Assembly (NCBI GenBank): GCA_963803115.1
Contig: CAWDLN010000022.1
Coordinates: forward strand, 186,001 to 250,000
Length of the DNA stretch: 64,000 nt
Source: DATBGZ01 sp963803115
GTDB taxonomy: Bacteria > Actinomycetota > Actinomycetes > Mycobacteriales > Micromonosporaceae
Reading direction: 5' to 3'
The position numbers and the translations under genes are program-made. The notes beneath the pieces were generated by a model that did no database searches, was not told the origin of the DNA, and saw nothing but the letters and a program-made list of their open reading frames with translations. Shown here piece by piece: positions 16,563 to 25,477 of the stretch; positions within the stretch are counted from its first letter, which is position 1, and every line of letters starts with the position of its first letter.

Positions 16563-17909
16563 CTAGCTCCCTTGCGACAGTTCCCGCTTGTACTCGGCTT
16601 GGACCGCGCCGAGCAACCCAGCTGCGTCCTGCTGGCCACCCAACATCTTCTGCAGCTCCGGCGTCCAGCCCTGAGCGAAGATGGATCCGGTCGCGTTGGC
16701 GATAAAGTCCATTGCGCCGTTGGACTTGGCCACGTCGGCTCCCGCGGCCAAGGTCTCGTTCGTCACCGAGCCTGCGGTGGCCGACGGGACTTGCAGGTTT
16801 GTCGGGCCACCGGGGTTGGACCCGCCGACCGCGACGTCGATCTTGCGAGCCTGCTCGTTCGACGCCACCCAGTTGAAGAAAAAGGCGGCGCAGCCGGCGT
16901 TTTTCGCGTTGGCTGCGATCCCGTAGGTCAGAGGGGCCGACATCGCCGCCAGCGATCCGCCATTGTCCTTGGACGGGAAGGCGAAGAATCCGATATCTCC
17001 GGTGGTGGCTTTGTCGTAGTTGGCGTTTTCCCAGTCGCCGTTGAACATGAACAGCCCTTCCCCACCGCGGAATCGCGAATTAGCGTCGGTGTATTGGATC
17101 GCGTTGGCATCCTTAGGGAAGTAGCCTGCCTGGATCCACCTCTGCAGATGCTGGGCCGCCGCGAGGTTCGACGGGGTATCGATCGTCGCACCGGGCTTCT
17201 GGAAAATCCAATCGTTGATTGGCTGAGTCGGGCCGTATGCCGCCATGAGCTGTTGGAGCGGGAACGCAAGTCCTCCGCCACTCGCCGTCGCGTTCCAAGC
17301 CATGATCGGCAATATTCCCTTGGTCTTCGCCTGGGCGAGCAACGCGTCGAAGTCCGCCAAGCTGGCTGGCGCTTTGGTCATCCCCACCAGCGTCGCCAGC
17401 TGTTTGTTGTAGAAGACCCCGGTGAGGCTGTAGTTGAGTCCCATCGCGTACAGAGACCCCGAACCACGCGTGCCGTCAGCAGCCACCCGATTCTGAGCAA
17501 GCTGGGCTGCCGGCCACGCGTCCCAGCCAAAACCAGCCGCGTAACCATCCAGGTTCTTGAGCAGACCGTCCTTCACAAGGGAAACCATCGTGGGCAGCCG
17601 GATCAAGTCTGGCGGGTTGTCACCGGAGAGAAGGCGTGGCGTCGCATTCATGAGGTTGGTGAATTGGTCCTGCTTGATATCCCACGTCACGTTCGGATAC
17701 TGGCGAGTGAACTCCGCGGACAGCTTGAATGGCAGGTCGAATCCCGTCTCGAAGTACGCGTTCAGCACCACCTTGTCGGTCCCACACGAGGGTGCTTCGG
17801 GCCGCGCTGAGGCCGTATTTTGCTGCGTGCCACCCGACCCAACCCCGGCGCAACCCGCAGGTAGGCTGACGAGGAGTGCCAGGCCGACTACGGCAAACTT
17901 TCTTCTCAT
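16563..17909 (-). CDS. CUT1 sugar-binding lipoprotein
   Basis: Extracellular solute-binding protein family 1 (448 aa) that captures an oligosaccharide. The signal peptide ends in LPAGC, a lipobox. Family hallmarks include FTRQYPNVTWDIKQDQFTNL, LYAMGLNYSLTGVFYNKQLA and the RGGEGLFMFNGDWENANYDK loop. ATG at 17909 follows AAAGGA; the frame extends 14 codons upstream without support. It is the first gene of the operon that continues through two permeases, the esterase and the arabinofuranosidase, so arabinoxylan oligosaccharides are the likely ligand. Confidence 0.92.
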   Translation of the reverse strand: MRRKFAVVGLALLVSLPAGCAGVGSGGTQQNTASARPEAPSCGTDKVVLNAYFETGFDLPFKLSAEFTRQYPNVTWDIKQDQFTNLMNATPRLLSGDNPPDLIRLPTMVSLVKDGLLKNLDGYAAGFGWDAWPAAQLAQNRVAADGTRGSGSLYAMGLNYSLTGVFYNKQLATLVGMTKAPASLADFDALLAQAKTKGILPIMAWNATASGGGLAFPLQQLMAAYGPTQPINDWIFQKPGATIDTPSNLAAAQHLQRWIQAGYFPKDANAIQYTDANSRFRGGEGLFMFNGDWENANYDKATTGDIGFFAFPSKDNGGSLAAMSAPLTYGIAANAKNAGCAAFFFNWVASNEQARKIDVAVGGSNPGGPTNLQVPSATAGSVTNETLAAGADVAKSNGAMDFIANATGSIFAQGWTPELQKMLGGQQDAAGLLGAVQAEYKRELSQGS

Positions 17910-18396
17910 CGTGGATATTTCCTTTCGCGACGGTTGGGGCCCGCGTGTCACGGACCAGCAACGCGATGTCGAGGACTACCCGATCGTGCTGTCGGGGCGG
18001 AGCGTCTCACTCGACCTCCGTCAGCCCGGACGCAGGTGTTCAGCGGATGCACGTGGCTTGGGCGAAGACGCAAAGGCTCAACATGGACTCCTCCCGCCCA
18101 GCGACCGCCACTGGCCCTGGTCCGTTATGTCTGCTACGTCCGTTCGTCCTTCCGAATCGGGAGGGCGTGAGGGACCTGGCTGCCCGCCGCTTGTATGGTG
18201 GCGATGTAGCCAAAGTGCTGAGCTAAACTGATTTAGCAGAATGATGCTCGCAGGCCAGCGACCTGTCAAGGCTCGAGGGGGCAACGATCTGGAAACGGGC
18301 GCCCATACTACGGTGGCCGTCGCAGAGGCGCCTGGCCGCGTGCAGCATGATGGACGTGGGCCGCCGGCGTCTGCCGGCACCACCACCGGAGGATCA
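17910..18396. other. Divergent control region between importer operon and LacI gene
   Basis: This 487-base stretch separates two divergent transcripts. It contains the LacI-type operator at 18222-18237 and no credible gene. The open frames here are shadow reading frames or the upstream extension of the LacI frame. Confidence 0.6.
18222..18237. promoter_or_regulatory. LacI-type operator 1
   Basis: GCTAAACTGATTTAGC is a perfect inverted repeat (arms GCTAAA/TTTAGC, spacer CTGA) in the divergent region between the importer operon and the LacI gene. A related site with the same left half (GCTAAACCGATT) lies before the glycosidase gene, so both probably bind the LacI protein encoded between them. 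Confidence 0.7.
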
Positions 18397-19425
18397 ATGA
18401 GCCGCGGCCGCGCGACCCTCGCCGATGTTGCCAGACTTGCCGGTCTTTCCAAGACCGCTGCATCGATGGTGCTCAACGGACGCGAGGGAACCCGCTTGTC
18501 GGCCGAGGCCCACCGGCGGGTGTTCGCCGCCGCCGCCGAGCTCGGGTACCGGCCGAACGTGGCCGCCCGTAGCCTTCGGACGCAAAAGAGCTCCACCTTC
18601 GCGTTCATCTCCGACATCGTGGCGACAACCCGGTTTGCTGGCGACATGATCCGAGGAGCGCTCGACGCAGCTCGGGAACACGAGCACGTTCTGCTCATCG
18701 CCGAGACACAGGGCGACGAAAGCTTTGAGCAGTACGCGATCGAGGCGATGCTAGACCGTCAGGTCGATGGCGTCATTTACGCGGCGATGGCCACGCGTCA
18801 GCTCATCGTGCCGGACGCACTGCGGGCACACCCGACGGTACTGTGCAACGCGGCCAGCTCTGACGGCCAGCCAAGTGTCCTGCCGGACGACGAGCAAGCC
18901 GGACTTGTCGTCGCAGCTGCTCTCATCGAGGCGGGCCACCATGATCGGATCGGCCTTATTGGCCGTAACCGGCTCAAGGAAACGGATAACGAGGTCTCGC
19001 TCGCAGCACCCGCCAGGCTTCGAGGGATCGATCATGCGCTTAGGGCCGCTGGGACCCAGCTGCTCGCTAGCGTCTCCTGCCAGGACTGGCTGCCAGAGCA
19101 CGGCTACACGGCGATGCGAACGTTGCTGCGAAGGTCCAAGCGACCGTCGGCCGTGATCTGCATGAATGATCGACTCGCGTTCGGTGCGTATCAGGCCGTC
19201 GCTGAGGCAGGTCTTGCCATCCCGCAAGACATGTCTGTTGTCTCCTTCGACGATGACGCCATTGCGGCCTGGTTGCGGCCGGGGCTGTCGACTGTGGCTT
19301 TGCCGCACGAGGAGATGGGACGCACAGCCGTCGAGTTGCTGCTGGCTGGACCCGCAGCTAACAGGTGTCTCGTGCGCATGCCGTTGCGTCGCCGCGGCTC
19401 CATCGGCCCGCCAGTGCTGGGCTGA
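18397..19425 (+). CDS. LacI-family transcriptional regulator
   Basis: Sugar-responsive repressor of 342 aa. The N-terminal helix-turn-helix is typical (ATLADVARLAGLSKTAASMV, then the hinge-like YRPNVAARSLRTQKS). The periplasmic-binding-like ligand domain includes the late CMNDRLAFGAYQAVAEAGL and SVVSFDDDAIAAWLRPGLST motifs. ATG at 18397 follows GGAGGATCA; an open frame upstream to 18241 has no start support. It is divergent from the arabinoxylan importer operon and just ahead of the glycosidase gene, with related operators at both sites. Confidence 0.92.
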   Translation: MSRGRATLADVARLAGLSKTAASMVLNGREGTRLSAEAHRRVFAAAAELGYRPNVAARSLRTQKSSTFAFISDIVATTRFAGDMIRGALDAAREHEHVLLIAETQGDESFEQYAIEAMLDRQVDGVIYAAMATRQLIVPDALRAHPTVLCNAASSDGQPSVLPDDEQAGLVVAAALIEAGHHDRIGLIGRNRLKETDNEVSLAAPARLRGIDHALRAAGTQLLASVSCQDWLPEHGYTAMRTLLRRSKRPSAVICMNDRLAFGAYQAVAEAGLAIPQDMSVVSFDDDAIAAWLRPGLSTVALPHEEMGRTAVELLLAGPAANRCLVRMPLRRRGSIGPPVLG

Positions 19426-19454
19426 CGCCGAGTGTGGTCCTGGTCCGCTGTGGC

Positions 19455-19470
19455 GCTAAACCGATTCACT
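19455..19470. promoter_or_regulatory. LacI-type operator 2
   Basis: GCTAAACCGATTCACT shares 9 of the first 10 bases with operator 1, with a degenerate right arm. It lies 16 bases before the start codon of the GH32/43-like gene, a position expected for repression. Confidence 0.5.
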
Positions 19471-19485
19471 TGCTAGTTTCCTGCC

Positions 19486-20436
19486 ATGCTCCGGCTCGAC
19501 GACCATTGGGTATGGGACAGCTGGCACGTCCAGGATGACAAGGGACTACGTCATGTGTTTTTCCTTCGTGCCTCGCGTGCCCTCATCGACCCGGACCGCC
19601 GACACCGCCGTGCGAGTATCGGCCATGCTATTTCGACCGACCTCCGATCATGGCGACTGGTTGCTGACGCACTTGTGCCGGCTGACGGACCGAGCTGGGA
19701 TGACCTCGCTACGTGGACTGGCAGCGTTGTGCGTGGCCCCGACGGTCGGTGGTTCATGTTCTACACCGGCGTCAGTTGCGCCGACGAGGGTCTTGTACAA
19801 CGGATAGGTCTGGCCGTGTCTGACGACCTGCTGCTCTGGCGCCGATGGGGCACACTGCCTCTGCTCGAGGCGGATCCGCAGTGGTACGAGACCCTTGATC
19901 TCGCGCACTGGTACGAGCAGGCCTGGCGCGACCCCTGGGTGTACCCCGACCCGTCGGGCAACGGCTGGCACATGCTGATTACCGCGCGAGTTGGTGCGGG
20001 TCCTGACGATTACCGCGGTGTCGTCGGACACGCCCGGTCGATGGACCTGGTGACATGGAAGGTCGAGCCGCCGTTGACCACCACCGCGGGCTTCGGGCAC
20101 CTTGAAGTGCTCCAGGTCGCGGTCGTCGATGGCCAGCCGCTGCTGCTCTTCTGCACCAACGCTGTCGCTCCCGAACGTGGGTCCGACGAACGCATCTGGT
20201 ATGCGCCCGCGTCGACAGTCAACGGTCCGTGGGATCTCGCTTCTGCACGACCGTTTTCCCATCCACACCTATACGCGCCACGGCTGGTGGCCGATGTCGA
20301 CGGCGCACCCGCGCTCATCGGTTTCCTGGACTATGTAGACGGATCGTTCGCCGGCGAGCTCACTGATCCGATCCGAGTACGCTACGACCCCGCGGCGGGG
20401 TTGGTCTCCGAGGCGAGTGAGCTGGCGTTCGGATGA
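19486..20436 (+). CDS. GH32/GH43-like five-bladed propeller glycoside hydrolase
   Basis: Intracellular glycosidase-like protein of 316 aa with a beta-propeller pattern. Candidate acidic residues are in HWVWDSWHVQDD near the N-terminus, in YEQAWRDPWVYPDPSGNGWH and in GFGHLEVLQVAV, corresponding to the nucleophile, RDP and general-acid positions of the GH32/43/68 superfamily. The short length indicates only the catalytic propeller. It follows the LacI gene and its operator-like site, so it probably processes the same imported oligosaccharide. Exact family and substrate are uncertain. Confidence 0.78.
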   Translation: MLRLDDHWVWDSWHVQDDKGLRHVFFLRASRALIDPDRRHRRASIGHAISTDLRSWRLVADALVPADGPSWDDLATWTGSVVRGPDGRWFMFYTGVSCADEGLVQRIGLAVSDDLLLWRRWGTLPLLEADPQWYETLDLAHWYEQAWRDPWVYPDPSGNGWHMLITARVGAGPDDYRGVVGHARSMDLVTWKVEPPLTTTAGFGHLEVLQVAVVDGQPLLLFCTNAVAPERGSDERIWYAPASTVNGPWDLASARPFSHPHLYAPRLVADVDGAPALIGFLDYVDGSFAGELTDPIRVRYDPAAGLVSEASELAFG

Positions 20437-20502
20437 CCGCACAAAGACGTGACGGGCGGAGTGATGGGAGCAGGGTTCCCTGTCGTCTTAGATTGTCGGC
20501 GA

Positions 20503-21597
20503 TCATCGCTGGACCCGGGCACTACCGCCATGCACCAGTCGTTCCACTTCGGACAGTGTTGCCATGGAGGTGTCTCCGGGTGTAGTCATGGCCAGGGCGC
20601 CGTGAGCCGCTCCGTACTCGACCGCCACGTCGAGGGGGTGCCCCGCCAGAAGCGCATAGACGAGGCCGGATGCGAAACAGTCACCCCCGCCTACGCGGTC
20701 ATAGATCTCCAGGTTTGGCCGTGCGGTCGCGTCGACGAAGCCTGTCGAGCCTGACCAGGCAAGGGCGCCCCAGTCGTTGACGGTCGCGCTGCGGACGGTG
20801 CGGAGCGTCGTGGCGACGACCTGCAGGTTGGGGTACGCGGCAGTGATGTCGCCGATCATTTGCCGGAACCCTTCGCCGGAAAGCTCGCTGAGGTCGGTGG
20901 CGGTTCCGGGGACAGCGAAGCCGAGGCAGGCCGTGAAGTCCTCCTCGTTGCCGAGCAGCACGTCAACCAAGGGTGCGATCGCTCGGTTCACCTCCTGCGC
21001 GCGGGCCATACCGCCGATCGTCCGCCAGAGAGTGGGCCGGTAGTTCAGGTCGTAGGAGACGACCGTACCGTGGCGGCGGGCGGCGCGGATGGCATCGTCG
21101 ATCACATTGGCGGTGCTGTCGGAGAGCGCGGCAAAGATGCCGCCCGTGTGAAACCACCGGACGCCGAGCGCACCAAAGAGATGGTCGAAGTCGACATCGC
21201 CGATGCGAAGTTGGCTGGCCGCTGTGTGGCCGCGGTCCGATACCCCGACTGCTCCGCGTACTCCGAATCCGCGTTCAGTGAAGTTGAGGCCGTTGCGGAC
21301 GGTGCGGCCAACCCCGTCGTCAGCGACCCAACGGATGAGGGTCGGGTCGACTCCTCCCTGCAGGATGAGGTCCTCGACCAGGTGGCCGACTTCATTGTCG
21401 ACCAGCGCGGTGACGACCGCCGTGCGTAGCCCGAAGCAGCGGCGCAGTCCGCGGGCCAGGTTGTACTCACCACCGCCCTCCCATACCCGCAATGACCTGG
21501 CCGTGCGGACGCGACCATCGCCGGGGTCAAGACGCAGCATCACCTCACCGAGGGAGACGGCGTCGTAGTAACAGTCGGCAGCCGCGCGCAGCCTCAT
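20503..21597 (-). CDS. kdgK: PfkB-family 2-keto-3-deoxygluconate-type kinase
   Basis: Phosphorylates a 2-keto-3-deoxy sugar acid ahead of aldol cleavage. PfkB features: GGGEYNLARGLRRCFGLRTA near residue 40, the substrate lid segment, and the anion hole with catalytic aspartate in YDRVGGGDCFASGLVYALL. 364 aa is slightly long for KdgK. The ATG overlaps the aldolase stop (ATGA), so kinase and aldolase are translationally coupled, an Entner-Doudoroff-like pair. It ends the minus-strand operon that begins with the CUT2 permease. Confidence 0.88.
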   Translation of the reverse strand: MRLRAAADCYYDAVSLGEVMLRLDPGDGRVRTARSLRVWEGGGEYNLARGLRRCFGLRTAVVTALVDNEVGHLVEDLILQGGVDPTLIRWVADDGVGRTVRNGLNFTERGFGVRGAVGVSDRGHTAASQLRIGDVDFDHLFGALGVRWFHTGGIFAALSDSTANVIDDAIRAARRHGTVVSYDLNYRPTLWRTIGGMARAQEVNRAIAPLVDVLLGNEEDFTACLGFAVPGTATDLSELSGEGFRQMIGDITAAYPNLQVVATTLRTVRSATVNDWGALAWSGSTGFVDATARPNLEIYDRVGGGDCFASGLVYALLAGHPLDVAVEYGAAHGALAMTTPGDTSMATLSEVERLVHGGSARVQR

Positions 21598-22235
21598 GCT
21601 CGCTCTCCTCTGATCACCTTCATTGCTGTCGCAGTACGAGCGGTGATTTCGTCCCAGTCCCCGGCGGCGATGAGCGCGCGCTCGACCATCCAGCTCCCAC
21701 CCACCGCTAGCACATGCGGCTCGGTGAGGTAGCGCGGCAGCAGTGTCGTGCCGATCCCGCCGGTGGGTATGAAGCGCACTGTCTGGAACGGGCCAGCCAG
21801 CGCCCGAAGGGTAGCGACTCCACCGAGGGGTTCGGAGGGAAAGAACTTGACTACATCGATGCCAAGGTCGAGCGCGGCCATGATCTCGGTTGCGGTCGCC
21901 ACCCCGGGAACGATCGGCACCCTCAGCTCTCGAGCCCGGGCCACGACGGCAGCGCTGAGGCCGGGCGACACGACGAATTGGGCGCCGGCGGCGACCGCAG
22001 CGTCTACCTGCTCCGGACGGAGGATTGTTCCCGCTCCGACCAGCAGATCCGTCTGCGCCGTCAAGGACGATATCGCCGCCGCCGCGGCGTCGGTACGGAA
22101 CGTTATTTCGACGGACCCAACACCACCAGACAGCAACGCCGACCCTAGGCTGGGCGCATCGGCCGGGTTGTCCAGCACCACCACCGGTATCAATCGGCTG
22201 GTGAACAGTTCGCCGATCAACGGATCGACGTTCAT
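21594..22235 (-). CDS. eda: KDPG/KHG-type 2-keto-3-deoxy acid aldolase
   Basis: Class I aldolase of 213 aa cleaving 2-keto-3-deoxy-6-phospho sugar acids to pyruvate and an aldehyde. The catalytic glutamate is in GVGSVEITFRTDAA and the Schiff-base lysine in LGIDVVKFFPSEPLGG; the phosphate-binding GGIGTT is near residue 165. It is co-transcribed with the CUT2 importer upstream and kdgK downstream. Acting on a 6-deoxy acid such as 2-keto-3-deoxy-L-fuconate would not need phosphate, so the pair may serve an additional hexuronate-like branch. Confidence 0.92.
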   Translation of the reverse strand: MNVDPLIGELFTSRLIPVVVLDNPADAPSLGSALLSGGVGSVEITFRTDAAAAAISSLTAQTDLLVGAGTILRPEQVDAAVAAGAQFVVSPGLSAAVVARARELRVPIVPGVATATEIMAALDLGIDVVKFFPSEPLGGVATLRALAGPFQTVRFIPTGGIGTTLLPRYLTEPHVLAVGGSWMVERALIAAGDWDEITARTATAMKVIRGERA

Positions 22236-22262
22236 CGGACCGCCCTTCTCGGGGATACGGCG

Positions 22263-22292
22263 CCCCGGGGCAGGCCGAGGTCTGCCCCGGGG
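22263..22292 (-). terminator. Strong stem-loop between sugar-binding protein and aldolase genes
   Basis: A perfect 11-bp GC stem (CCCCGGGGCAG / CTGCCCCGGGG) with an eight-base loop fills the 73-base gap. There is no U-tract, so it is more likely an mRNA-stabilising or partial-termination structure behind the binding-protein gene than a full terminator. Confidence 0.65.
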
Positions 22293-22308
22293 GTTGAATC
22301 GGCGGACG

Positions 22309-23262
22309 CTATGAGAACTGGGCGACGTTGTCCTTGGTCACCACCTCCGTTCCGGTGTCGACGGTTGGCGGTACGGTCTCACCCCTTGCCGCCTTGACTG
22401 CGGTGTCGATGCCGAGCGATCCCATCTTCGCGGGGAACTGGGCTATCGAGGCGGCCTCGTCGCCTGCCTTGATCGCGGTCAGTTCATCCGGCGCGGCGTC
22501 GAACCCTACGACCAGGATGGATCCCTGCGCTTTGCCGGCCGCCTTAATGGCTTGCAGTGCACCGATGATCGGAGGGCCGCAGGCACCGTAGATGACAGAG
22601 ACGTCGGGATGTGCGGTGAGAAGGTCCTGTGCGGCATTAAGGCCCTTGGTTTGGTCGCAGTCGGTAGCTGGCTCGGCGACGACCGTGCCCGCGGAGCCGA
22701 GTGTCGACTTGAATCCCTTGACTCGGTCGTCGAGCGATGGGTTGCCGAGGCGACCCTGCAGGATCCCGACCTTCGAACCGGGCTTGGCGTGCTGGGAGAC
22801 CCAGGTGCCCGCAAGCTTGCCGCCGGCTAGGTTGTCGGTCGCCACCACAGAGGATTTCCCGGTCCAGCCAGGTATGTCGTTGTCGATGAGGACCACTTTG
22901 ATGCCGGCCTGTACAGCCTTGTCGAGCGCGGCCTGCACGTTCGGGCTCGTGGGTGTGATGGCGATCGCCTTCACCTGCTGCACGATCATGTTTTCGATGA
23001 TCGCGATCTCGCCTTCGTCGTCCGTACCGCTCTTGCCCTGGCCGTAGATGACCTCAACATCGGCGTGGTCACTGTCGTACTTCTTGACGGCGTCCACCAT
23101 CGTGTCGTAGAAATCGACCGGGAATTTCGTTATCAGACCAACCTTGATTACGCCGGAACCCTGTCCGGTTCCGGATCCGTTGTCGCCGCTGTTGCAGCCG
23201 GCGATCGAGACCACCAATGCAATGGCGGTGACCGATACCGCGCATTTGTGGACACGTCTCAT
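22309..23262 (-). CDS. CUT2 sugar-binding lipoprotein
   Basis: Ribose/rhizopine-type periplasmic binding protein (Peripla_BP_4, 317 aa) that delivers a monosaccharide to the RbsAC-like transporter. Signal peptide with lipobox SIAGC. Characteristic segments: KVGLITKFPVDFYDTMVDAV, AIAITPTSPNVQAALDKAV, VVLIDNDIPG and the late ILVVGFDAAPDELTAIKAGD. ATG at 23262 follows AAAGGAG. A degenerate copy of its C-terminus lies at 1320-1426. The neighbouring deoxy-sugar pathway suggests L-fucose or a similar sugar as ligand. Confidence 0.93.
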   Translation of the reverse strand: MRRVHKCAVSVTAIALVVSIAGCNSGDNGSGTGQGSGVIKVGLITKFPVDFYDTMVDAVKKYDSDHADVEVIYGQGKSGTDDEGEIAIIENMIVQQVKAIAITPTSPNVQAALDKAVQAGIKVVLIDNDIPGWTGKSSVVATDNLAGGKLAGTWVSQHAKPGSKVGILQGRLGNPSLDDRVKGFKSTLGSAGTVVAEPATDCDQTKGLNAAQDLLTAHPDVSVIYGACGPPIIGALQAIKAAGKAQGSILVVGFDAAPDELTAIKAGDEAASIAQFPAKMGSLGIDTAVKAARGETVPPTVDTGTEVVTKDNVAQFS

Positions 23263-23357
23263 CGCTCGTCGTCTCCTTTGTAGACGCCGTGGATTCCGTG
23301 GGCATATGAGTTGCTTGTGCGAACCGGCTAGTCGCCGTGACGCTGCCGGGCGAGGGA

Positions 23358-24122
23358 TCAGCCGTCACCTCCGACGATCAGAGAGACGATCCGCTGGCGG
23401 TTGTCCGCGTGCGGGACTTCTTCGCCGACCTTGCGGCCGCGTCGCAGGACCGCGGCCTTGTCGGCGATTTCGATGACGTGGTCCATGGCGTGCGAGATCA
23501 CGAGCACCGCGCGGCCTTCGTCGCGTAGCCGCCGGATAAGGTCTAGGACCCGGCGTGACTCGCGTATTCCAAGTGCTGCTGTGGGTTCGTCGAGGATGAC
23601 AACCTGCGAGGCGAAGGCCGCTGCCCGGGCGACGGCGATTGCCTGTCGCTGACCGCCCGACATGAGGCCGACGCTGGCCCGCGGATCGGGAATACCCACT
23701 TGCAGGCGGCTGAGCACGGACCCGGTCGCCTCCGCCATTTTGGCGTGACGCATGAAGCGAAGGCCACGCGGAAGCCAGCTCGGCCCGGCGGTCTCTCGGC
23801 CGGCGTAGAAGTTGGCGGCTGGGTCGAGGTTGTCGAAGAGGGCGAGGTCCTGGTAGACGGTCTCGATTCCGAGAGAGCGGGCGGCGGCGGGAGAGGAAAT
23901 CTCGACCGGGTGGCCATCCATTTCGATCGCCCCGCTATCGAGGCGGAGCGCGCCGCTCAGACACTGGATCAACGTCGACTTGCCAGCCCCGTTGTCGCCG
24001 AGGAGGGCCAGCACCTGGCCGTGGTCGACGGACAGGTCCACATTGTCCAGCGCGAGCACTGCGCCGAAGCGCTTGGTTGCGCCGGTGACGCTGAGCGCCG
24101 GGGCGTGCAGGTCGGCGGTCAT
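23358..24122 (-). CDS. CUT2 sugar ABC transporter ATPase (single domain)
   Basis: ATP-binding subunit of the monosaccharide importer. Walker A LLGDNGAGKSTLIQ, signature GLMSGGQRQAIAVARAA, Walker B VVILDEPTAALG and the H-loop VLVISHAMDHV are all present. At 254 aa it has one nucleotide-binding domain, unlike RbsA with two, matching the smaller CUT2-like FrcA group. Start overlaps the permease stop (ATGA); 95 bases separate it from the binding-protein gene. Confidence 0.93.
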   Translation of the reverse strand: MTADLHAPALSVTGATKRFGAVLALDNVDLSVDHGQVLALLGDNGAGKSTLIQCLSGALRLDSGAIEMDGHPVEISSPAAARSLGIETVYQDLALFDNLDPAANFYAGRETAGPSWLPRGLRFMRHAKMAEATGSVLSRLQVGIPDPRASVGLMSGGQRQAIAVARAAAFASQVVILDEPTAALGIRESRRVLDLIRRLRDEGRAVLVISHAMDHVIEIADKAAVLRRGRKVGEEVPHADNRQRIVSLIVGGDG

Positions 24123-25201
24123 GACCGGGCCGCCTGCAGTGTCCGCAGCCGACGCTCGAGTTGCCCCCGGACCACGTCGAGCTCGACCGCTAGCACGATG
24201 ACTGCGCCGATCACGATGGGCTGGAGAAAGGCGTCGACGTTGAGCAGGTTCATACCGTTGCGGATGACTCCGATCATGAGCGCTCCGATGAGGGCGTTGC
24301 CGATGGTTCCGCGGCCGCCGAGGAAACTGGCGCCGCCGATTACGACCGCGGCGATCGTGTCGAGTTCGGCGAGTTCGCCGAAGGTCGGCGAGCCGCCATT
24401 GAGTCGGCCCGATGTGATGATCGCGCCGATGCCGGCCGCGAGTCCACTAAGGACGTACACCGAAACAACGACCCGTCGGACGGGAATGGCGGCCCGCCGG
24501 GCGCCGTCGGGATTGCCGCCAACCGCGTAGATCCAACGTCCCCATACCATTCGCTTGGTCAGCAGTAGACCGAGCAGCGCAAGACCGGCAACGAGGAATG
24601 CGGAAAAGGGGAACCAGCCGAGCGATCCGCCGCCGAGTTCCTGCACGATCTGCGGCATGCCCTGCAGTGGCTGGCCGCCGGAGAGCCACAGCGCCAGGCC
24701 GCGGGCGATGCTCAAGGTTGCCAATGTGACGATGAACGGGTGCGGTAGGCGGCCGTATACGTAGACCAAGCCGTTGATAGCGCCAACCATCGTGCCGGTC
24801 GCGAGCATGGCGACGATCACCAGCGGGCCGCTCGGCACCGAGGCGAATACCATCGCTCCGACGACCGCGGACAGGGCCAGGGTGGAGCCGACCGATAGAT
24901 CGATACCGCGGGTGATGATGACCAGCAGTTGCGCGAGCGCCAGCACCGCGATGACCGCTGACTGACTGAGTACGTTGCCGACATTGCGCGGGGTTAGAAA
25001 TACCGGCGACAGCGAAGCGACAACGATAACGACCGTGATCAGCATCAGGCCGGGACCGATCTGAATCGCGGCGAGTGCGAGCCGCGGACCGTCGATGATC
25101 CGGGCGATCTGCTCGCCGGGGGACACCGCCCGCTTTGCCGCGGCCGACCCGTGGGGGTCGTCCGGTTGCGGCAACGTGACGGGGTCCGCTCGATCGGTCA
25201 T
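24119..25201 (-). CDS. CUT2 sugar ABC transporter permease (RbsC type)
   Basis: Membrane subunit of the importer, about ten hydrophobic segments in 360 aa. Family motifs: GIDLSVGSTLALSAVVGAMV, PHPFIVTLATLSIARGLALW and the GNPDGARRAAIPVRR loop. ATG at 25201 is preceded by TGAGGTG; the frame opens two codons earlier at a GTG. It is the first gene of the minus-strand operon permease-ATPase-binding protein-aldolase-kinase, and a FadR-type palindrome sits 90 bases upstream (25291-25309). Confidence 0.93.
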   Translation of the reverse strand: MTDRADPVTLPQPDDPHGSAAAKRAVSPGEQIARIIDGPRLALAAIQIGPGLMLITVVIVVASLSPVFLTPRNVGNVLSQSAVIAVLALAQLLVIITRGIDLSVGSTLALSAVVGAMVFASVPSGPLVIVAMLATGTMVGAINGLVYVYGRLPHPFIVTLATLSIARGLALWLSGGQPLQGMPQIVQELGGGSLGWFPFSAFLVAGLALLGLLLTKRMVWGRWIYAVGGNPDGARRAAIPVRRVVVSVYVLSGLAAGIGAIITSGRLNGGSPTFGELAELDTIAAVVIGGASFLGGRGTIGNALIGALMIGVIRNGMNLLNVDAFLQPIVIGAVIVLAVELDVVRGQLERRLRTLQAARS

Positions 25202-25290
25202 GTGCACCGCACCTCACTGCCTGGCGGGGATCGGCCTGAAGGGCTATTTCTGGCGCGTTAACCCGACTGGGTTGTCGACACTCTAGGCGG

Positions 25291-25309
25291 CTAGACATCT
25301 TACGTCTAG
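25291..25309. promoter_or_regulatory. FadR-type operator upstream of the CUT2 operon
   Basis: CTAGACATCTTACGTCTAG, with perfect 6-bp outer arms and the AGACATC...GTCT pattern shared by sites at 27203, 28075 and 28194. It lies 90 bases before the permease start, so the importer-aldolase-kinase operon is probably controlled by the FadR-type protein encoded at 27384-28064. Confidence 0.7.
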
Positions 25310-25477
25310 TCCTGACGAGGGGTTGATTTCGAGTCGACGTACAAGCGGCAAGAGAGTGCTTGAAGACGGATTGTTGGCTCAAAGTGCTGCGCTGTCGCGG
25401 ATTACGGCTCGCTCACGATCGTTAGAGGCTCCGTCGGATCGACGAAGAGATCATCTATTCATCAGACGTCTGGTGTG

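Noticed and set aside
24003..24066. CRISPR or tandem repeat array
   Set aside because: No regularly spaced repeats were found here or anywhere in the window.
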